Assembly (NCBI GenBank): GCA_020860515.1
Contig: JAJBUG010000035.1
Location: 1 to 45,540 of the forward strand
Direction: 5' to 3'
Length of the DNA stretch: 45,540 nt
Origin: Bacteroidales bacterium
GTDB lineage: Bacteria; Bacteroidota; Bacteroidia; Bacteroidales; Muribaculaceae
Part shown: positions 32,642 to 41,265 of the stretch, piece after piece
Layout of the letters: every line of letters starts with the position of its first letter
How positions within the stretch are numbered: the first letter of the stretch is position 1
Position numbers and translations under genes: made by a program
Notes under the pieces: model-generated
What the model was told of the DNA's origin: nothing
Database searches by the model: none
The model's input: only the letters and a program-made list of their open reading frames with translations

Positions 32642-34207
32642 ATGACACGCAAATACGATTTTTTGGTGATCGGCAGCGGTGTGGCTGGGATGAGCTTTGC
32701 CCTCAAGGTCGCCGATAAGGGCCGAGTAGCCCTGGTATGCAAGACTACGCTCGACGAGGCCAACACTGCCCTCGCCCAGGGCGGCGTGGCATCCGTCACT
32801 AATCTCGAGGTGGATGACTTCGACAAGCACATTCAAGATACCATGATTGCCGGCGACTGGCTTAGCGACCCCGAAGCAGTGCGCAAGGTGGTGACCGAAG
32901 CTCCAAGCCAAATACGCCAACTCATCGAATGGGGCGTGGATTTTGACAAGAAGGAGAATGGCGATTTCGACCTCCACCGCGAGGGGGGGCACTCGGAATT
33001 TCGCATCCTCCACCATGCCGACAACACTGGCTTCGAAATCCAGGACAGCCTGATCAAGGCAGTGCGCAAAAATCCCAACATCGACATCTACGAGCACCAT
33101 TTCACCATTGAAATCATTACCCAGCACCACTTGGGCAAAATCGTAACTCGACGCACACCCGACATCACCTGCTACGGCGCCTACGTGCTCAACGAAGCCA
33201 CTGGCACCGTTGAGACTTTCCTGTCGCGCGTTACGGTGATGGCCACCGGAGGCGTGGGAGCCGTGTATCTGACCACCACTAATCCATTGGTAGCTACGGG
33301 CGACGGCATAGCCATGGTATACCGCGCCAAGGGCACCGTCAAAGATATGGAGTTTATCCAATTCCACCCAACAGCCTTCTTCCACCCAGGCGACCGCCCA
33401 GCGTTTCTTATCACTGAGGCAATGCGCGGCTATGGAGCTGTGCTGCGCGACATAAATGGCAATGAGTTCATGCACAAATATGACCCGCGCCTTTCGCTTG
33501 CACCGCGCGACATTGTGGCCCGTGCCATCGACAGCGAGATGAAGCAGAGCGGCAGCGATCATGTGTATCTCGACGTTACCCATAAGGATCCCGAGGAAAC
33601 CAAGCATCACTTCCCCAATATCTACAAGAAATGCCTTGAAATGGGCATCGACATCACCAAAGACTACATCCCCGTGGCTCCAGCAGCCCATTATCTCTGC
33701 GGCGGCATCAAGGTTGACACTAATGCTTGCTCAAGCATCAAGAATCTTTATGCAGTGGGCGAATGTTCGTGCACCGGCCTTCATGGGGGCAACCGCTTAG
33801 CCAGCAACTCACTGATTGAGGCTGTGGTGTATGCCGATGCTGCTGCCAAGCATGCTCGCGAGGCAATCGACCATATCTCCTATCGCGAGGATGTGCCCGA
33901 ATGGAACGACGAAGGCACCAGCCATCCCGAAGAAATGGTGCTTATCACCCAAAGCATCAAGGAGGTCAACCAAATCATGGGAGCCTACGTAGGCATAGTG
34001 CGCAGCAACTTGCGCCTCGACCGTGCTTGGAACCGCCTCGACATTCTCTACGAAGAGACCGAAAAGCTATTCAAATGCAGCAAAGCCTCGCGCGAGATAT
34101 GCGAGCTGCGCAATATCATCAACATAGGCTACCTGATCATGCGCCAGGCAAAGGAGCGCAAGGAAAGCCGAGGTCTGCATTACAGCATCGACTACCCCCA
34201 CAAATAA
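32642..34207 (+). CDS. nadB: L-aspartate oxidase
   Basis: A 521-residue flavoprotein that oxidises L-aspartate to iminoaspartate, the first step of de novo NAD synthesis. The FAD-binding start is [20 protein letters not shown] (7-26). Fumarate-reductase-family motifs follow: [37 protein letters not shown] and [22 protein letters not shown] with [18 protein letters not shown]. The C-terminal helical domain ([16 protein letters not shown]) is complete. nadA and nadC are not in the window. The start is the ATG after the consensus promoter. Confidence 0.93.
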   Translation: MTRKYDFLVIGSGVAGMSFALKVADKGRVALVCKTTLDEANTALAQGGVASVTNLEVDDFDKHIQDTMIAGDWLSDPEAVRKVVTEAPSQIRQLIEWGVDFDKKENGDFDLHREGGHSEFRILHHADNTGFEIQDSLIKAVRKNPNIDIYEHHFTIEIITQHHLGKIVTRRTPDITCYGAYVLNEATGTVETFLSRVTVMATGGVGAVYLTTTNPLVATGDGIAMVYRAKGTVKDMEFIQFHPTAFFHPGDRPAFLITEAMRGYGAVLRDINGNEFMHKYDPRLSLAPRDIVARAIDSEMKQSGSDHVYLDVTHKDPEETKHHFPNIYKKCLEMGIDITKDYIPVAPAAHYLCGGIKVDTNACSSIKNLYAVGECSCTGLHGGNRLASNSLIEAVVYADAAAKHAREAIDHISYREDVPEWNDEGTSHPEEMVLITQSIKEVNQIMGAYVGIVRSNLRLDRAWNRLDILYEETEKLFKCSKASREICELRNIINIGYLIMRQAKERKESRGLHYSIDYPHK

Positions 34208-34209
34208 AA

Positions 34210-34254
34210 TACAAAATACAAGGTACGAAATACAATCGTACCTTGTATTTTGTA
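34210..34254. repeat. Hairpin with heptamer-like repeats between nadB and trmD
   Basis: A perfect 19-bp stem (34210-34228 with 34236-34254), loop AATACAA. Units of ATTTTGT/ACAAAAT (7-base period) run to about 34278. It begins just after the nadB stop and ends about 30 bases before the trmD start; it could weaken read-through. Confidence 0.8.
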
Positions 34255-34284
34255 CCTCGTATTTTGTATTTTGTATTCAATAAA

Positions 34285-34956
34285 GTGAGAATAGATATAA
34301 TTACAGTGCTCCCCGAGATGCTTGAGGGCCCCCTCAACTGCTCGATACTGAAGCGAGCCCAGGACAAAGGGCTTGCCCAGCTTGTGGTGCACAATCTCCG
34401 CGATTACACCCTCAACAAACATCGCAAGGTGGATGACTATCCATTTGGCGGCGATGCCGGCATGGTGATGCAAGTGGAGCCTGTTGACCGCTGCATAGAG
34501 CATCTGAAATCAGAGCGCGACTACGATGAGGTGATTTTCACTGCCCCTGACGGCGAGACGTTCAACCAGAAGATGGCCAACAGCCTGTCGCTCCTGCAGA
34601 ATATCATCATTCTCTGCGGTCATTACAAGGGCGTGGATTATCGCATTCGCGAGCATCTGATTACTCGTGAAATTTCCATCGGTGATTATGTGCTCACCGG
34701 GGGCGAGATTCCAGCCTTGGCCATAGCCGACGCTGTGGTGCGCTTGCTGCCAGGCGTAATCGGCGATGAGCAGAGCGCCCTCAGCGACTCATTCCAAGAC
34801 AACCTACTGGAACCTCCAATCTATACACGCCCAGCCAACTACAAGGGATGGGAGGTGCCCCCTATCCTGCTTAGCGGGCATCAAGCCAACATCGACAAAT
34901 GGAAATATGAGCAGGCTCTTGCCCGCACCCAGCGCCTGCGCCCCGATTTATTATGA
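34285..34956 (+). CDS. trmD: tRNA (guanine-N1-)-methyltransferase
   Basis: A 223-residue enzyme that methylates G37 of tRNAs with SAM and so prevents frameshifting. The opening [12 protein letters not shown], the [11 protein letters not shown] motif, the trefoil-knot SAM loop ([14 protein letters not shown]...[18 protein letters not shown]) and the ending [16 protein letters not shown] are all typical. The start is a GTG at 34285 (VRIDII); no ATG is available near the homologous N-terminus. The frame runs open upstream through nadB as a shadow. It overlaps the next gene by 4 bases. Confidence 0.93.
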   Translation: MRIDIITVLPEMLEGPLNCSILKRAQDKGLAQLVVHNLRDYTLNKHRKVDDYPFGGDAGMVMQVEPVDRCIEHLKSERDYDEVIFTAPDGETFNQKMANSLSLLQNIIILCGHYKGVDYRIREHLITREISIGDYVLTGGEIPALAIADAVVRLLPGVIGDEQSALSDSFQDNLLEPPIYTRPANYKGWEVPPILLSGHQANIDKWKYEQALARTQRLRPDLL

Positions 34957-35474
34957 AAAAGAAAACCATCTGGGATTTAAATAGGATCACCATCAATGAA
35001 TATAAAGCGCAAGCTAAAGAGCCGATCATAGTCGTAGTTGACAACGTGCGCTCACTCAACAACATAGGCTCGCTTTTTCGCACTGCCGACGGCTTCGGCC
35101 TCCAAGGCATAGTCCTCTGCGGCATCTCCGCCACCCCGCCGTCGCCCGAGATTCACAAGACTGCCCTCGGAGCCGAGGATTCGGTGGACTGGCACTATTT
35201 TCCTGAGACCCTTGAGGCAATCGATTGGCTAAAGGAAGCTGGCTACACCATCTGCTGCCTGGAGCAGGTGGAAGGCTCCACCATGCTCCAGGAATTCCGC
35301 CGCGAACCAGGCAAGAAATATGCCCTCGTAATTGGCAACGAGGTGGATGGCGTTGACCCAGCCGTGGTGAACCGCTCCGACATTTTTCTCGAAATACCCC
35401 AGCGAGGCACCAAGCATAGCCTCAACGTCACCATCAGCACTGGCGTCGCCCTCTGGCAAATGCTCACCCACTAA
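34953..35474 (+). CDS. SpoU/TrmH-family RNA 2'-O-methyltransferase
   Basis: A 173-residue SPOUT enzyme. The three family motifs are visible: motif 1 [23 protein letters not shown], motif 2 [12 protein letters not shown], motif 3 [23 protein letters not shown]. It would methylate a ribose in tRNA or rRNA; which one cannot be told from sequence. The ATG overlaps the trmD stop (ATGA), so it is translationally coupled to trmD, giving a small RNA-modification pair. Confidence 0.88.
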   Translation: MKKKTIWDLNRITINEYKAQAKEPIIVVVDNVRSLNNIGSLFRTADGFGLQGIVLCGISATPPSPEIHKTALGAEDSVDWHYFPETLEAIDWLKEAGYTICCLEQVEGSTMLQEFRREPGKKYALVIGNEVDGVDPAVVNRSDIFLEIPQRGTKHSLNVTISTGVALWQMLTH

Positions 35475-35478
35475 GGGA

Positions 35479-35501
35479 GCAGCGGGTCAGTGACCTGCTG
35501 C
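35479..35501. repeat. GGTCAGTGACC palindromic element
   Basis: GCAGCGGGTCA-G-TGACCTGCTGC, an inverted repeat with one mismatch between two converging genes (stops at 35474 and 35511). The same core GCGGGTCAGTGACCTG recurs at 45476-45490 and, slightly changed, at 45522-45536. Confidence 0.6.
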
Positions 35502-35510
35502 AATATCACA

Positions 35511-36806
35511 TTATTTCATTGAGTCGGCAGGGATGAATTCTCGGCTTGGGGTGTCGAGGAAGTGTTGCAATGTAGCGCGAGCATCTTCCCAGCGGTAGAA
35601 TGGAAACATGTCAGTCTTGGCAGGGATTGACACTTCCTCCTCGTTGAGCATAAACTTCACTATTACATCGCCATCAGCATTTTTGAAAAATATAGCTTGC
35701 ACATTGCTGGCCATGGGTGAAATTTTGAAGTTGCTATACACCTTGCTCAGTTCGTAAGGGTTGGTTTCATAAGCCGCGCAGTTGGGAAATTGCATCAGTG
35801 CCGTGAGGGGAATTATATTGCCATCGTGGGCAAATCGCAGCGTGGCTCCATTCTTGCCTTCGGCTATATACTCGTCGGCTGTCTCCACGATGTTTCGCAG
35901 CAAGTTTTTGGCATTGTCGATATGCTGGCCATCAGCCAATGGATAGCTCGAATTGGTGGCGTAAAAGCTGTAGTTGTAAATTTCCCACATATCGAAGAGC
36001 TCGTCGGGGGTAAACACGTCGTAGAACGATATTGGGGTTTCCATATTTTGCATATCCACGGCCAGCCAGTACATGCCTTGCATAAAGCCCTTGGGATCCA
36101 CATGGCGACGCACGAACAAGCTGTCGCTAAAAATAGAATTCACCACCCGGTCAGCCTGGGTCTTTTCGCTCTCAAACTTCTTAAGATCCAGATAATAATC
36201 CGCATCCTTGCCGCAGTATGTTCCAGATTCAGGGCTGTGGTAATTGAGGAAGTCCATGTTGCGAGTGCCTGATTCGCGGCTAATCTGCAGCGTGGGATCC
36301 AACTCCTTGAGTCCCTCGATAAAGGCGAACATCGAGTGGGCGCAGCGCATCACCACGGTCGACGAAGCAGTAATCTCTGGCTCGCCTTGGAAGATTTGGG
36401 GATATGCGCGGTACATGCGCTGGGCTATATCGTGATGTTGGCGCTGACCCAGAGGCGTGAGTTCTCCGCCGCGTCCGCGTCCCTCTTCCCACACAGTATC
36501 AAGTCTGAGTTTCACATCAAGGCCAAGGGGAGTGAGGGCATTTGCCTCCTGTGCCTGGGTCATCAGATCCAAGAGCCACTTGTAGTCTTGGTCAGAAATC
36601 AGATAGCGTGAGCCATGTCGCCCGAAATGACTGGCATAGAATGGTTCATAGCCTTCGGGAGCGGGAGTGTTGTGGCTTTCAGTTACGGGATAGGCCAGGT
36701 ACACGCCGCCAGCCTTGTCGAGGTTGTCATAAATTTCCTGGCGAGTGGTTTGGCCCCAGGCCAGAGCGGGCAGCAACGCCAAGGCTGCCATCAATATCTT
36801 ATTCAT
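35511..36806 (-). CDS. Secreted histidine acid phosphatase
   Basis: A 431-residue protein with a signal peptide (MNKILMAALALLPALAWG). The catalytic RHG motif is HFGRHGSRYL at about residues 60-69 and the proton-donor motif is LRFAHDGNIIPL (His-Asp) near 318-329. That places it in branch 2 of the histidine phosphatase superfamily, close to periplasmic acid phosphatases and bacterial MINPP-type phytases. The substrate could be phytate or other phosphate esters and is not fixed by sequence. It is single-gene, leftward, with a -7 box TACTTTTG at 36835-36842 and a short leader. Two extra Cys (CAAYET, CAHSMF) could form a disulphide. Confidence 0.85.
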   Translation of the reverse strand: MNKILMAALALLPALAWGQTTRQEIYDNLDKAGGVYLAYPVTESHNTPAPEGYEPFYASHFGRHGSRYLISDQDYKWLLDLMTQAQEANALTPLGLDVKLRLDTVWEEGRGRGGELTPLGQRQHHDIAQRMYRAYPQIFQGEPEITASSTVVMRCAHSMFAFIEGLKELDPTLQISRESGTRNMDFLNYHSPESGTYCGKDADYYLDLKKFESEKTQADRVVNSIFSDSLFVRRHVDPKGFMQGMYWLAVDMQNMETPISFYDVFTPDELFDMWEIYNYSFYATNSSYPLADGQHIDNAKNLLRNIVETADEYIAEGKNGATLRFAHDGNIIPLTALMQFPNCAAYETNPYELSKVYSNFKISPMASNVQAIFFKNADGDVIVKFMLNEEEVSIPAKTDMFPFYRWEDARATLQHFLDTPSREFIPADSMK

Positions 36807-36910
36807 TATAATAAGGGTATTAGGTTATTTTTCACAAAAGTACAAAAAATATTCCTAATACCCTACACAATTCAGAAATTTTTGTGACAGAAATCACTCG
36901 CGTGTGTTTT

Positions 36911-37819
36911 TCAAAGACAATTTGCAATCTCTTTTTGCAAGCGTGTTTCGTTGATAGGCTTCGACACATACCCATTGAATCCATTATTTAGGATGCGCTG
37001 GCGGTCAGCCACGAAGGCATAAGCTGTGACGGCAATGATGGGCACATCGGTTGACAGCTTGCGGATTTCAGCCACAGCCTCGTAGCCATCCATGTTTGGC
37101 ATGTTGATGTCCATCAGGATAAGGTCGGGGCTGATGGCTTGATATTTTTCCACTGCCTCAGCGCCATCGTAAGCACGCTCAATATTGTAATGCTGCTCGA
37201 GCATCGAGCGGAATAGCAGATAGTTGCTCTCGTTGTCCTCAGCCACGAGGATAGTCTTCTCATGCCGCTGCATCTGCGGCTCTTCATTCTCTTCCGCTAC
37301 CGCTTGCAAAGCGGCTTCATCCTCAGGATCCAGCTCGGCGCATACGTTCGGGATGGAGAACCAGAAAGTTGAGCCTTTGCCTACGCCTCGGCTCTCGGCC
37401 CACATGCGTCCGCCAAGCTTCTCCACTACTGCCTTCGACACGATCAGGCCTAAGGCAGATCCGTCGGCAAAGCCCTTGTCGTGCATGAATAGGTTATTTA
37501 CATTTTCCTTTTTCACCTCGTCCATTCCGATGCCAGTATCCTTGCAGAAGAAATACACTTCGTCGTCATAGATTTCGTAGCCGAAAGTGATGGCCCCGCG
37601 AGTGGTGTACTTGCATGAGTTGGTGAGCAGATTGAGCAGCACCTGGGTGATGCGCGAGGGATCGGTATTGACCACATAGCGGCTCGAGCCCAGCACATTG
37701 TTAAGTATTACGCCAGGTTGCAGCTTCATCTTCACCGAATCCTCCACTCGATGAATGAGATTGGTGAGTTCGGTGGGTTTCAAATAGCACTCTATTGTGC
37801 CAGATTGGATCTTTGACAT
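36911..37819 (-). CDS. Truncated hybrid histidine kinase: ATPase and receiver domains only
   Basis: A 302-residue protein. It starts at SKIQSG, the last turn of the dimerisation domain, so the phosphoacceptor His helix is missing. The HATPase domain has its N box (LLNLLTNSCKYT), G1 box (DTGIGM) and G2 box (GSALGLIVSK). A receiver domain follows from about 190 (ILVAEDNESNYLLF, phospho-acceptor Asp in LILMDINMPNMDGYEA, Lys in VSKPIN). A stop codon lies 3 codons upstream of the ATG, so no N-terminus is available. It sits 72 bases downstream of a kinase that has a dimerisation domain but no receiver, and could work with it in trans. It is equally likely to be a 3' fragment of a lost hybrid kinase. 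The frame is intact. Confidence 0.75.
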   Translation of the reverse strand: MSKIQSGTIECYLKPTELTNLIHRVEDSVKMKLQPGVILNNVLGSSRYVVNTDPSRITQVLLNLLTNSCKYTTRGAITFGYEIYDDEVYFFCKDTGIGMDEVKKENVNNLFMHDKGFADGSALGLIVSKAVVEKLGGRMWAESRGVGKGSTFWFSIPNVCAELDPEDEAALQAVAEENEEPQMQRHEKTILVAEDNESNYLLFRSMLEQHYNIERAYDGAEAVEKYQAISPDLILMDINMPNMDGYEAVAEIRKLSTDVPIIAVTAYAFVADRQRILNNGFNGYVSKPINETRLQKEIANCL

Positions 37820-37867
37820 ATATATTTTCTATTTCTTTGATTCTCGTTAACTCGTTGATTTTCGTTA

Positions 37868-37888
37868 GTTTTTGTCAGCGCCGCAGAC
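37868..37888 (-). repeat. Dispersed 3'-end element, copy 4
   Basis: On the minus strand GTCTGCGGCGCTGACAAAAAC. It begins 3 bases after the stop of the full histidine kinase and lies upstream of the truncated one, at the truncation junction. Confidence 0.75.
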
Positions 37889-37891
37889 ATA

Positions 37892-39748
37892 TCATGCTCT
37901 GATATTGGGAATTGTGAACCAAAAGGTAGAGCCTTTGCCTGGGCCTCGGCTCTCTACCCCTATTCTTCCGCCCAGCATATCGGCTATGCTTTTCGATATG
38001 GACAATCCTAAGCCATTGCCCTGAGCGAAATGGTTGAGCTTGCTGAATCGGCGAAACAGCTTGTCCTTGTCCTCAGGCTTCATGCCAATGCCAGTATCGC
38101 GCACCTGGAACAGCAACTCGCCATCCTCCTCCTCATAGCTCAGTGTAATGCTCCCCTTAGCCGTAAACTTGCAAGCATTTGTGAGTAGATTGATCAGCAC
38201 TTGCGATACACGGTTGCCGTCGGTCACTACCACGCAGTCGCTCTCCCCCTTCACCTTGTTGAACGCCACGCCCTTAGGCACACGCATGCCTATGGTTTCG
38301 CCCACAGTGTCGATAAGCTGGTTTATATCCGTAGGCTTAAGGTTGAGGTCGAGTGTGTTGCTTTCGATTTTTGCAAGGTCAAGCACGTCATTGACCAACT
38401 GGAGCAGCAATTCGTTGTTATCGTTGATGATGCTTGCAAATTGTTCTTTTTTCTTACGATCCTCAGTCTTGGCCATAAGGTTGGAGAAACCCACGATAGC
38501 ATTGAGCGGTGTGCGGATTTCATGGCTCATATTGGCCAAGAAGGCACTCTTCAGGCGGTCGCTGCTCTCCAGCATGTTGATTTTGCTGCGTTGATACCAA
38601 AAATATGCCATCATTCCGCCTGTTGATAGTATTATCATTAATAATCCACTCACTATCCACCATCGATAACGCTCCCATGCACTTGGTGGCCGCTCTACCC
38701 ATACGGTATCATCTGGCACCAACTTCTGATCAATCCCGCTTTCCAGCAATTGGGGATAGGAAAGCATCGTCACGGGCTCAGCGCGGGTGTAGAATGGTAT
38801 CTTTCTTGCAGGCACCCCTCGGGTAATCATGCCCACCACTTGGCAAATGCGATTGTCTATGGCTTCGGGATCAGGATATACGCCTCCAATCACTCCGTAC
38901 TCCATATAGCTGTTGCGCAGTGAAAACACTGGCCGCGTGCTGGCAGGAATCATGTTGAAGTCGCCAGTGACCAGCATCGGATAGCCATGCACGCCTTGCT
39001 TCTCGTAGAACCAAGTTGAGAGCAGCAGCCCAGTGGTGTCGGTTTCCTCCACCAGATAGTCGCGCATCTTTCTGCTATTTTGGTCGGTGCCATGGAGCCA
39101 TTTGTAGCGAACTCCGGGGTATCGCTCTGCCACATGCTGGGCGATAGCATGGTCAAGATCGCGGTTGATATAAATCTCGTCGGCCAGAAACACCAATTCA
39201 CGCATATTTGGTTGCAGTTGCATCATCAGGTCCACAGTCTCGCGGTATAGGTCGGGCACATATATTATGGTAAAATTGTATTCAGGCTGCAACCTTTCGA
39301 GCGGCACCATCTGATTGGGGCGTGATTGATCCACAGGCCCTGTGAAGTAATAGTCAATAGGCCCTACTACTTCTTTTTTCGTGATGAGCACCATGGGTAT
39401 GTCGCCCCATCGCTCCTTGATTTGGGGCATCAGGGTAGCGGCCATATTGCCCACCATCACTATGTATTCGGGGGCATCATCATCGTAGCGGCCAAATAGG
39501 CCGTCGGCCATCTGCTGGTACATCAGTGAATCCTTTACCAAGGTGCCGTTGAGGTGGACTATTGTGCTGCTGATACCCTCGGTCTTGGCTATCATCATGG
39601 TCACTGGCCGGATCATTTCCTTGCTCCACGGACCCGCCTCGTTGTAGCTGTTGATGATCAGCAATTGCTTGTCGCGCGGCAATGCATGACCTGCGCAAGC
39701 GCACAGCCACCCTGCGATACCCACAATTATGCCTATAATGATTCTCAT
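37892..39748 (-). CDS. Periplasmic-sensing histidine kinase
   Basis: A 618-residue protein. An N-terminal signal or TM segment (IIIGIIVGIAGWLCACAGHA) precedes a ~330-residue periplasmic domain resembling ABC-type solute-binding folds (LLIINSYNEAGPWSKEMI, IVMVGNMAATLMPQI, GVIGGVYPDPEAI). One TM helix lies near 365-388 (WWIVSGLLMIILSTGGMMAYFW). The HisKA domain has its phospho-acceptor at His409 (ANMSHEIRTPLNAI). The HATPase domain has LLTNACKFT, DTGIGM and GLGLSISKS. It ends right after STFWFTIPNIRA without a receiver domain. It probably senses a small ligand and phosphorylates a separate response regulator; the neighbouring receiver-containing protein is a candidate partner. Confidence 0.87.
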   Translation of the reverse strand: MRIIIGIIVGIAGWLCACAGHALPRDKQLLIINSYNEAGPWSKEMIRPVTMMIAKTEGISSTIVHLNGTLVKDSLMYQQMADGLFGRYDDDAPEYIVMVGNMAATLMPQIKERWGDIPMVLITKKEVVGPIDYYFTGPVDQSRPNQMVPLERLQPEYNFTIIYVPDLYRETVDLMMQLQPNMRELVFLADEIYINRDLDHAIAQHVAERYPGVRYKWLHGTDQNSRKMRDYLVEETDTTGLLLSTWFYEKQGVHGYPMLVTGDFNMIPASTRPVFSLRNSYMEYGVIGGVYPDPEAIDNRICQVVGMITRGVPARKIPFYTRAEPVTMLSYPQLLESGIDQKLVPDDTVWVERPPSAWERYRWWIVSGLLMIILSTGGMMAYFWYQRSKINMLESSDRLKSAFLANMSHEIRTPLNAIVGFSNLMAKTEDRKKKEQFASIINDNNELLLQLVNDVLDLAKIESNTLDLNLKPTDINQLIDTVGETIGMRVPKGVAFNKVKGESDCVVVTDGNRVSQVLINLLTNACKFTAKGSITLSYEEEDGELLFQVRDTGIGMKPEDKDKLFRRFSKLNHFAQGNGLGLSISKSIADMLGGRIGVESRGPGKGSTFWFTIPNIRA

Positions 39749-39780
39749 TCCTGTGTGTTTTTCTTTTTATACCTATATAA

Positions 39781-39816
39781 CGGAAGAAAGCTTGCAATAT
39801 TGCAAGCTTTCTTCCG
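39781..39816. terminator. Perfect 36-base palindrome after the tRNA
   Basis: The 18-bp arms meet with no unpaired centre in the sequence. It lies 2 bases past the tRNA 3' end on the minus strand and also close to the start of the kinase gene. It is a likely tRNA terminator, although no T tract follows. Confidence 0.75.
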
Positions 39817-39818
39817 AG

Positions 39819-39892
39819 TAGCGGGACTGAGAATTGAACTCAGGACCTCCGGGTTATGAATCCGACGCTCTAACCGACTGAGCTATCCCGCC
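39819..39892 (-). tRNA. tRNA with CAT anticodon (Met or lysidine-Ile)
   Basis: A 74-base cloverleaf on the minus strand. The acceptor stem GGCGGGA pairs with TCCCGCT (one G-T at the end), with discriminator A. The D arm is GCTC...GAGC, the anticodon stem-loop centres on TTCATAA (anticodon CAT), and the T arm carries GTTCAATTC. There is no encoded CCA. The paired acceptor end speaks against the initiator. Elongator Met versus Ile2 (modified C34) cannot be decided by eye. Confidence 0.93.
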
Positions 39893-39913
39893 ATGCCTCA
39901 TGTTTTGTGACTG

Positions 39914-39945
39914 CAAAGTTACGACTATTTTTCCAATTCTCCAAA
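39914..39945 (-). promoter_or_regulatory. tRNA promoter (TTTG-N20-TAACTTTG)
   Basis: Minus strand: TTTG (39942-39945), 20-base spacer, TAACTTTG (39914-39921), about 22 bases before the tRNA. It is the same type as promoter P1 at 175-206. Confidence 0.82.
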
Positions 39946-40111
39946 TTTTTCCACACTTTTCTTCAAAAAATGTAATCGCGCCCCATTTCCTGAGCGTGAA
40001 CAGGGGATAGGTCAAGTTTTCTTCCAAATACACAACCATCAGCTCACTTTATTTGCTTTGTGAACCATGAGCCCCCTATCCGCCATAACTCAAGAATTAT
40101 TTTTCTTGAAA

Positions 40112-40144
40112 TTTGCCATATATGGAAAACTTTTACTATCTTTG
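40112..40144 (+). promoter_or_regulatory. Promoter and palindromic operator of the HigBA pair
   Basis: TTTG (40112-40115), 21-base spacer, TATCTTTG (40137-40144), with the ATG 21 bases later. The spacer begins with the perfect palindrome CCATATATGG (40116-40125), a likely HigA operator. Upstream, 39946-40110 shows nothing coding. Confidence 0.7.
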
Positions 40145-40164
40145 CAACGTTAAATTATTAAAAT

Positions 40165-40522
40165 ATGAAATTTAAAGTCATATACTCATCTTTGGTGACA
40201 GAATTTATATCCAAACTCCTACCGAAGGTACAAGAAAAAATCCTTAATAGGATTGACAGGGTAGCCTCTGGAGAGATTGTAGATTCGGAAATTTTTTAAG
40301 AAATTGGAAGATTCAGATATTTGGGAGTTTAGGATTCGTTATGGAAGTGATGCATACCGCATTTTTTCATTTTGGGATACAGATTCTGAAACCTTAGTAA
40401 TAACTACTCATGGATTTAGAAAGAAAACCCAGAAGACACCAAAGAAAGAAATCAAAAAAGCAGAAGAGATAAGAACTTTATATTTTAATTCTAAAACACA
40501 AGGTAATGGAGATGTCAAATAA
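40165..40522 (+). pseudogene. higB: HigB/RelE-type toxin gene with +1 frameshift in a T run
   Basis: The first frame reads MKFKVIYSSLVTEFISKLLP...EIVDSEIF then stops (40165-40299). The continuing frame encodes KKLEDSDIWEFRIRYGSDAYRIFSFW...VITTHGFRKKTQKTPKKEIKKA to 40522. The break is at a run of six T (40292-40297). With five T the two parts join into a 118-residue protein of the Gp49/RelE-ParE toxin type, an mRNA-cleaving endoribonuclease. The end overlaps the antitoxin start by 17 bases. The toxin is inactive as written, unless slippage at the T run or a sequencing error explains it. The order toxin-antitoxin is that of HigBA. Confidence 0.8.
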
Positions 40523-40838
40523 CATAAGTTTTTACACTTCAGATGAAGTAAAGGATAAAATCCTTGGGAAAATTGGGACCCCTCGACGCGATGAGTATGA
40601 GGTCCAATTAGAGGCAGACTTGCTTCGAGCTCGGATTGGCAACAAAGTGAGAGAGGTAAGGAAGACTCTTGAATTAACACAATCCCAGTTGGGAAATCGC
40701 ATTGGAGTAAAGAGCTCGGAAATCTCAAAAATAGAAAAAGGTCGTAATATTACTATTGATGGTTTGGCGCGAATCCTTCATGCTCTGGGAATACAAGCTG
40801 ACCTTGATTTGAAAGAATATGGGATTGTAGTGTTGTAA
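40506..40838 (+). CDS. higA: HigA-type XRE antitoxin
   Basis: A 110-residue protein. A ~45-residue N-terminal part (toxin-binding, FYTSDEVKDKILGKIG) precedes a Cro/XRE helix-turn-helix (LELTQSQLGNRIGVKSSEISKIEKGRNITIDGLARILHAL). It would neutralise the HigB toxin and repress the operon through the palindrome in the promoter. An alternative start is the ATG at 40512. The frame is intact although the toxin frame is broken. Confidence 0.83.
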   Translation: MEMSNNISFYTSDEVKDKILGKIGTPRRDEYEVQLEADLLRARIGNKVREVRKTLELTQSQLGNRIGVKSSEISKIEKGRNITIDGLARILHALGIQADLDLKEYGIVVL

Positions 40839-41003
40839 GGCTCTTGAAACAGATGCCCTACCCGGCCGTGACGCAAGTTAAAGTGGTAAACATAAGCTCC
40901 CGAGAGCGACTTAATGATCCTCGAATATCCTCTGTCGGTTGACGCCGCGCATCATTGCATGGTAGATTCCTGTGATGGATATTTCTCTCGCTTTTCTTGG
41001 CAT
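40839..41003 (-). pseudogene. Remnant of a REP-associated tyrosine transposase (RAYT)
   Basis: From the ATG at 41003 the minus strand encodes MPRKAREISITGIYHAMMRG then VNRQRIFEDH-stop, the typical N-terminus of IS200-like REP-associated transposases (family: MPRK.R..S.TGIYH.M.RG.NRQ.IFE). After the stop (40911), another frame gives VYHFNLRHGRVGHLFQEP (40891-40839), an internal piece of the same family (N.KYGRVGHLFQ). The catalytic parts between and after are deleted. A promoter-like TTG-N20-TAACTTTG (41022-41052) still lies upstream. The remnant directly abuts the higA stop. Confidence 0.75.
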
Positions 41004-41076
41004 TTTATATTCATTCCGCCACAAAGTTACAACTTTTATTCCAAATTCACAATTCTCAGTTCACATTCTTTTTGGT

Positions 41077-41158
41077 GTGAACGCTGACCTGTCGTACCTT
41101 TGCAGACGAAAACTTTCAAGAGTTTTCGTCTGCAAAGGTACGACAGGTCAGCGTTCAC
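41077..41158. repeat. 38-bp perfect inverted repeat with 6-nt loop
   Basis: Arms 41077-41114 and 41121-41158 are exact reverse complements around TTCAAG. Each arm contains TACCTTTGCAG, a -7-like box, so both strands carry it facing inward. No ORF is supported: the frames that cross it are mirror images. It has the same design as 392-467. Confidence 0.9.
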
Positions 41159-41214
41159 TTCCAATTCCAATAAGGGACGCTGACGCTCTAAGCATCCCAG
41201 TGCCCAAAAGCTTA

Positions 41215-41239
41215 TCAGAGCCCTTCGAAAGGGCTCTGA
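41215..41239 (-). terminator. Terminator hairpin after the Fic gene
   Basis: TCAGAGCCCTT with AAGGGCTCTGA (41215-41225, 41229-41239). On the minus strand it is followed by TAAGCTTTT. It lies 27 bases past the Fic stop. Confidence 0.65.
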
Positions 41240-41265
41240 AGGAGATTTCGGCCCCTGTCCATCTT

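Noticed and set aside
32507..33691. 394-codon minus-strand frame opposite nadB
   Set aside because: Antisense shadow; nadB on the plus strand has all FAD-binding motifs.
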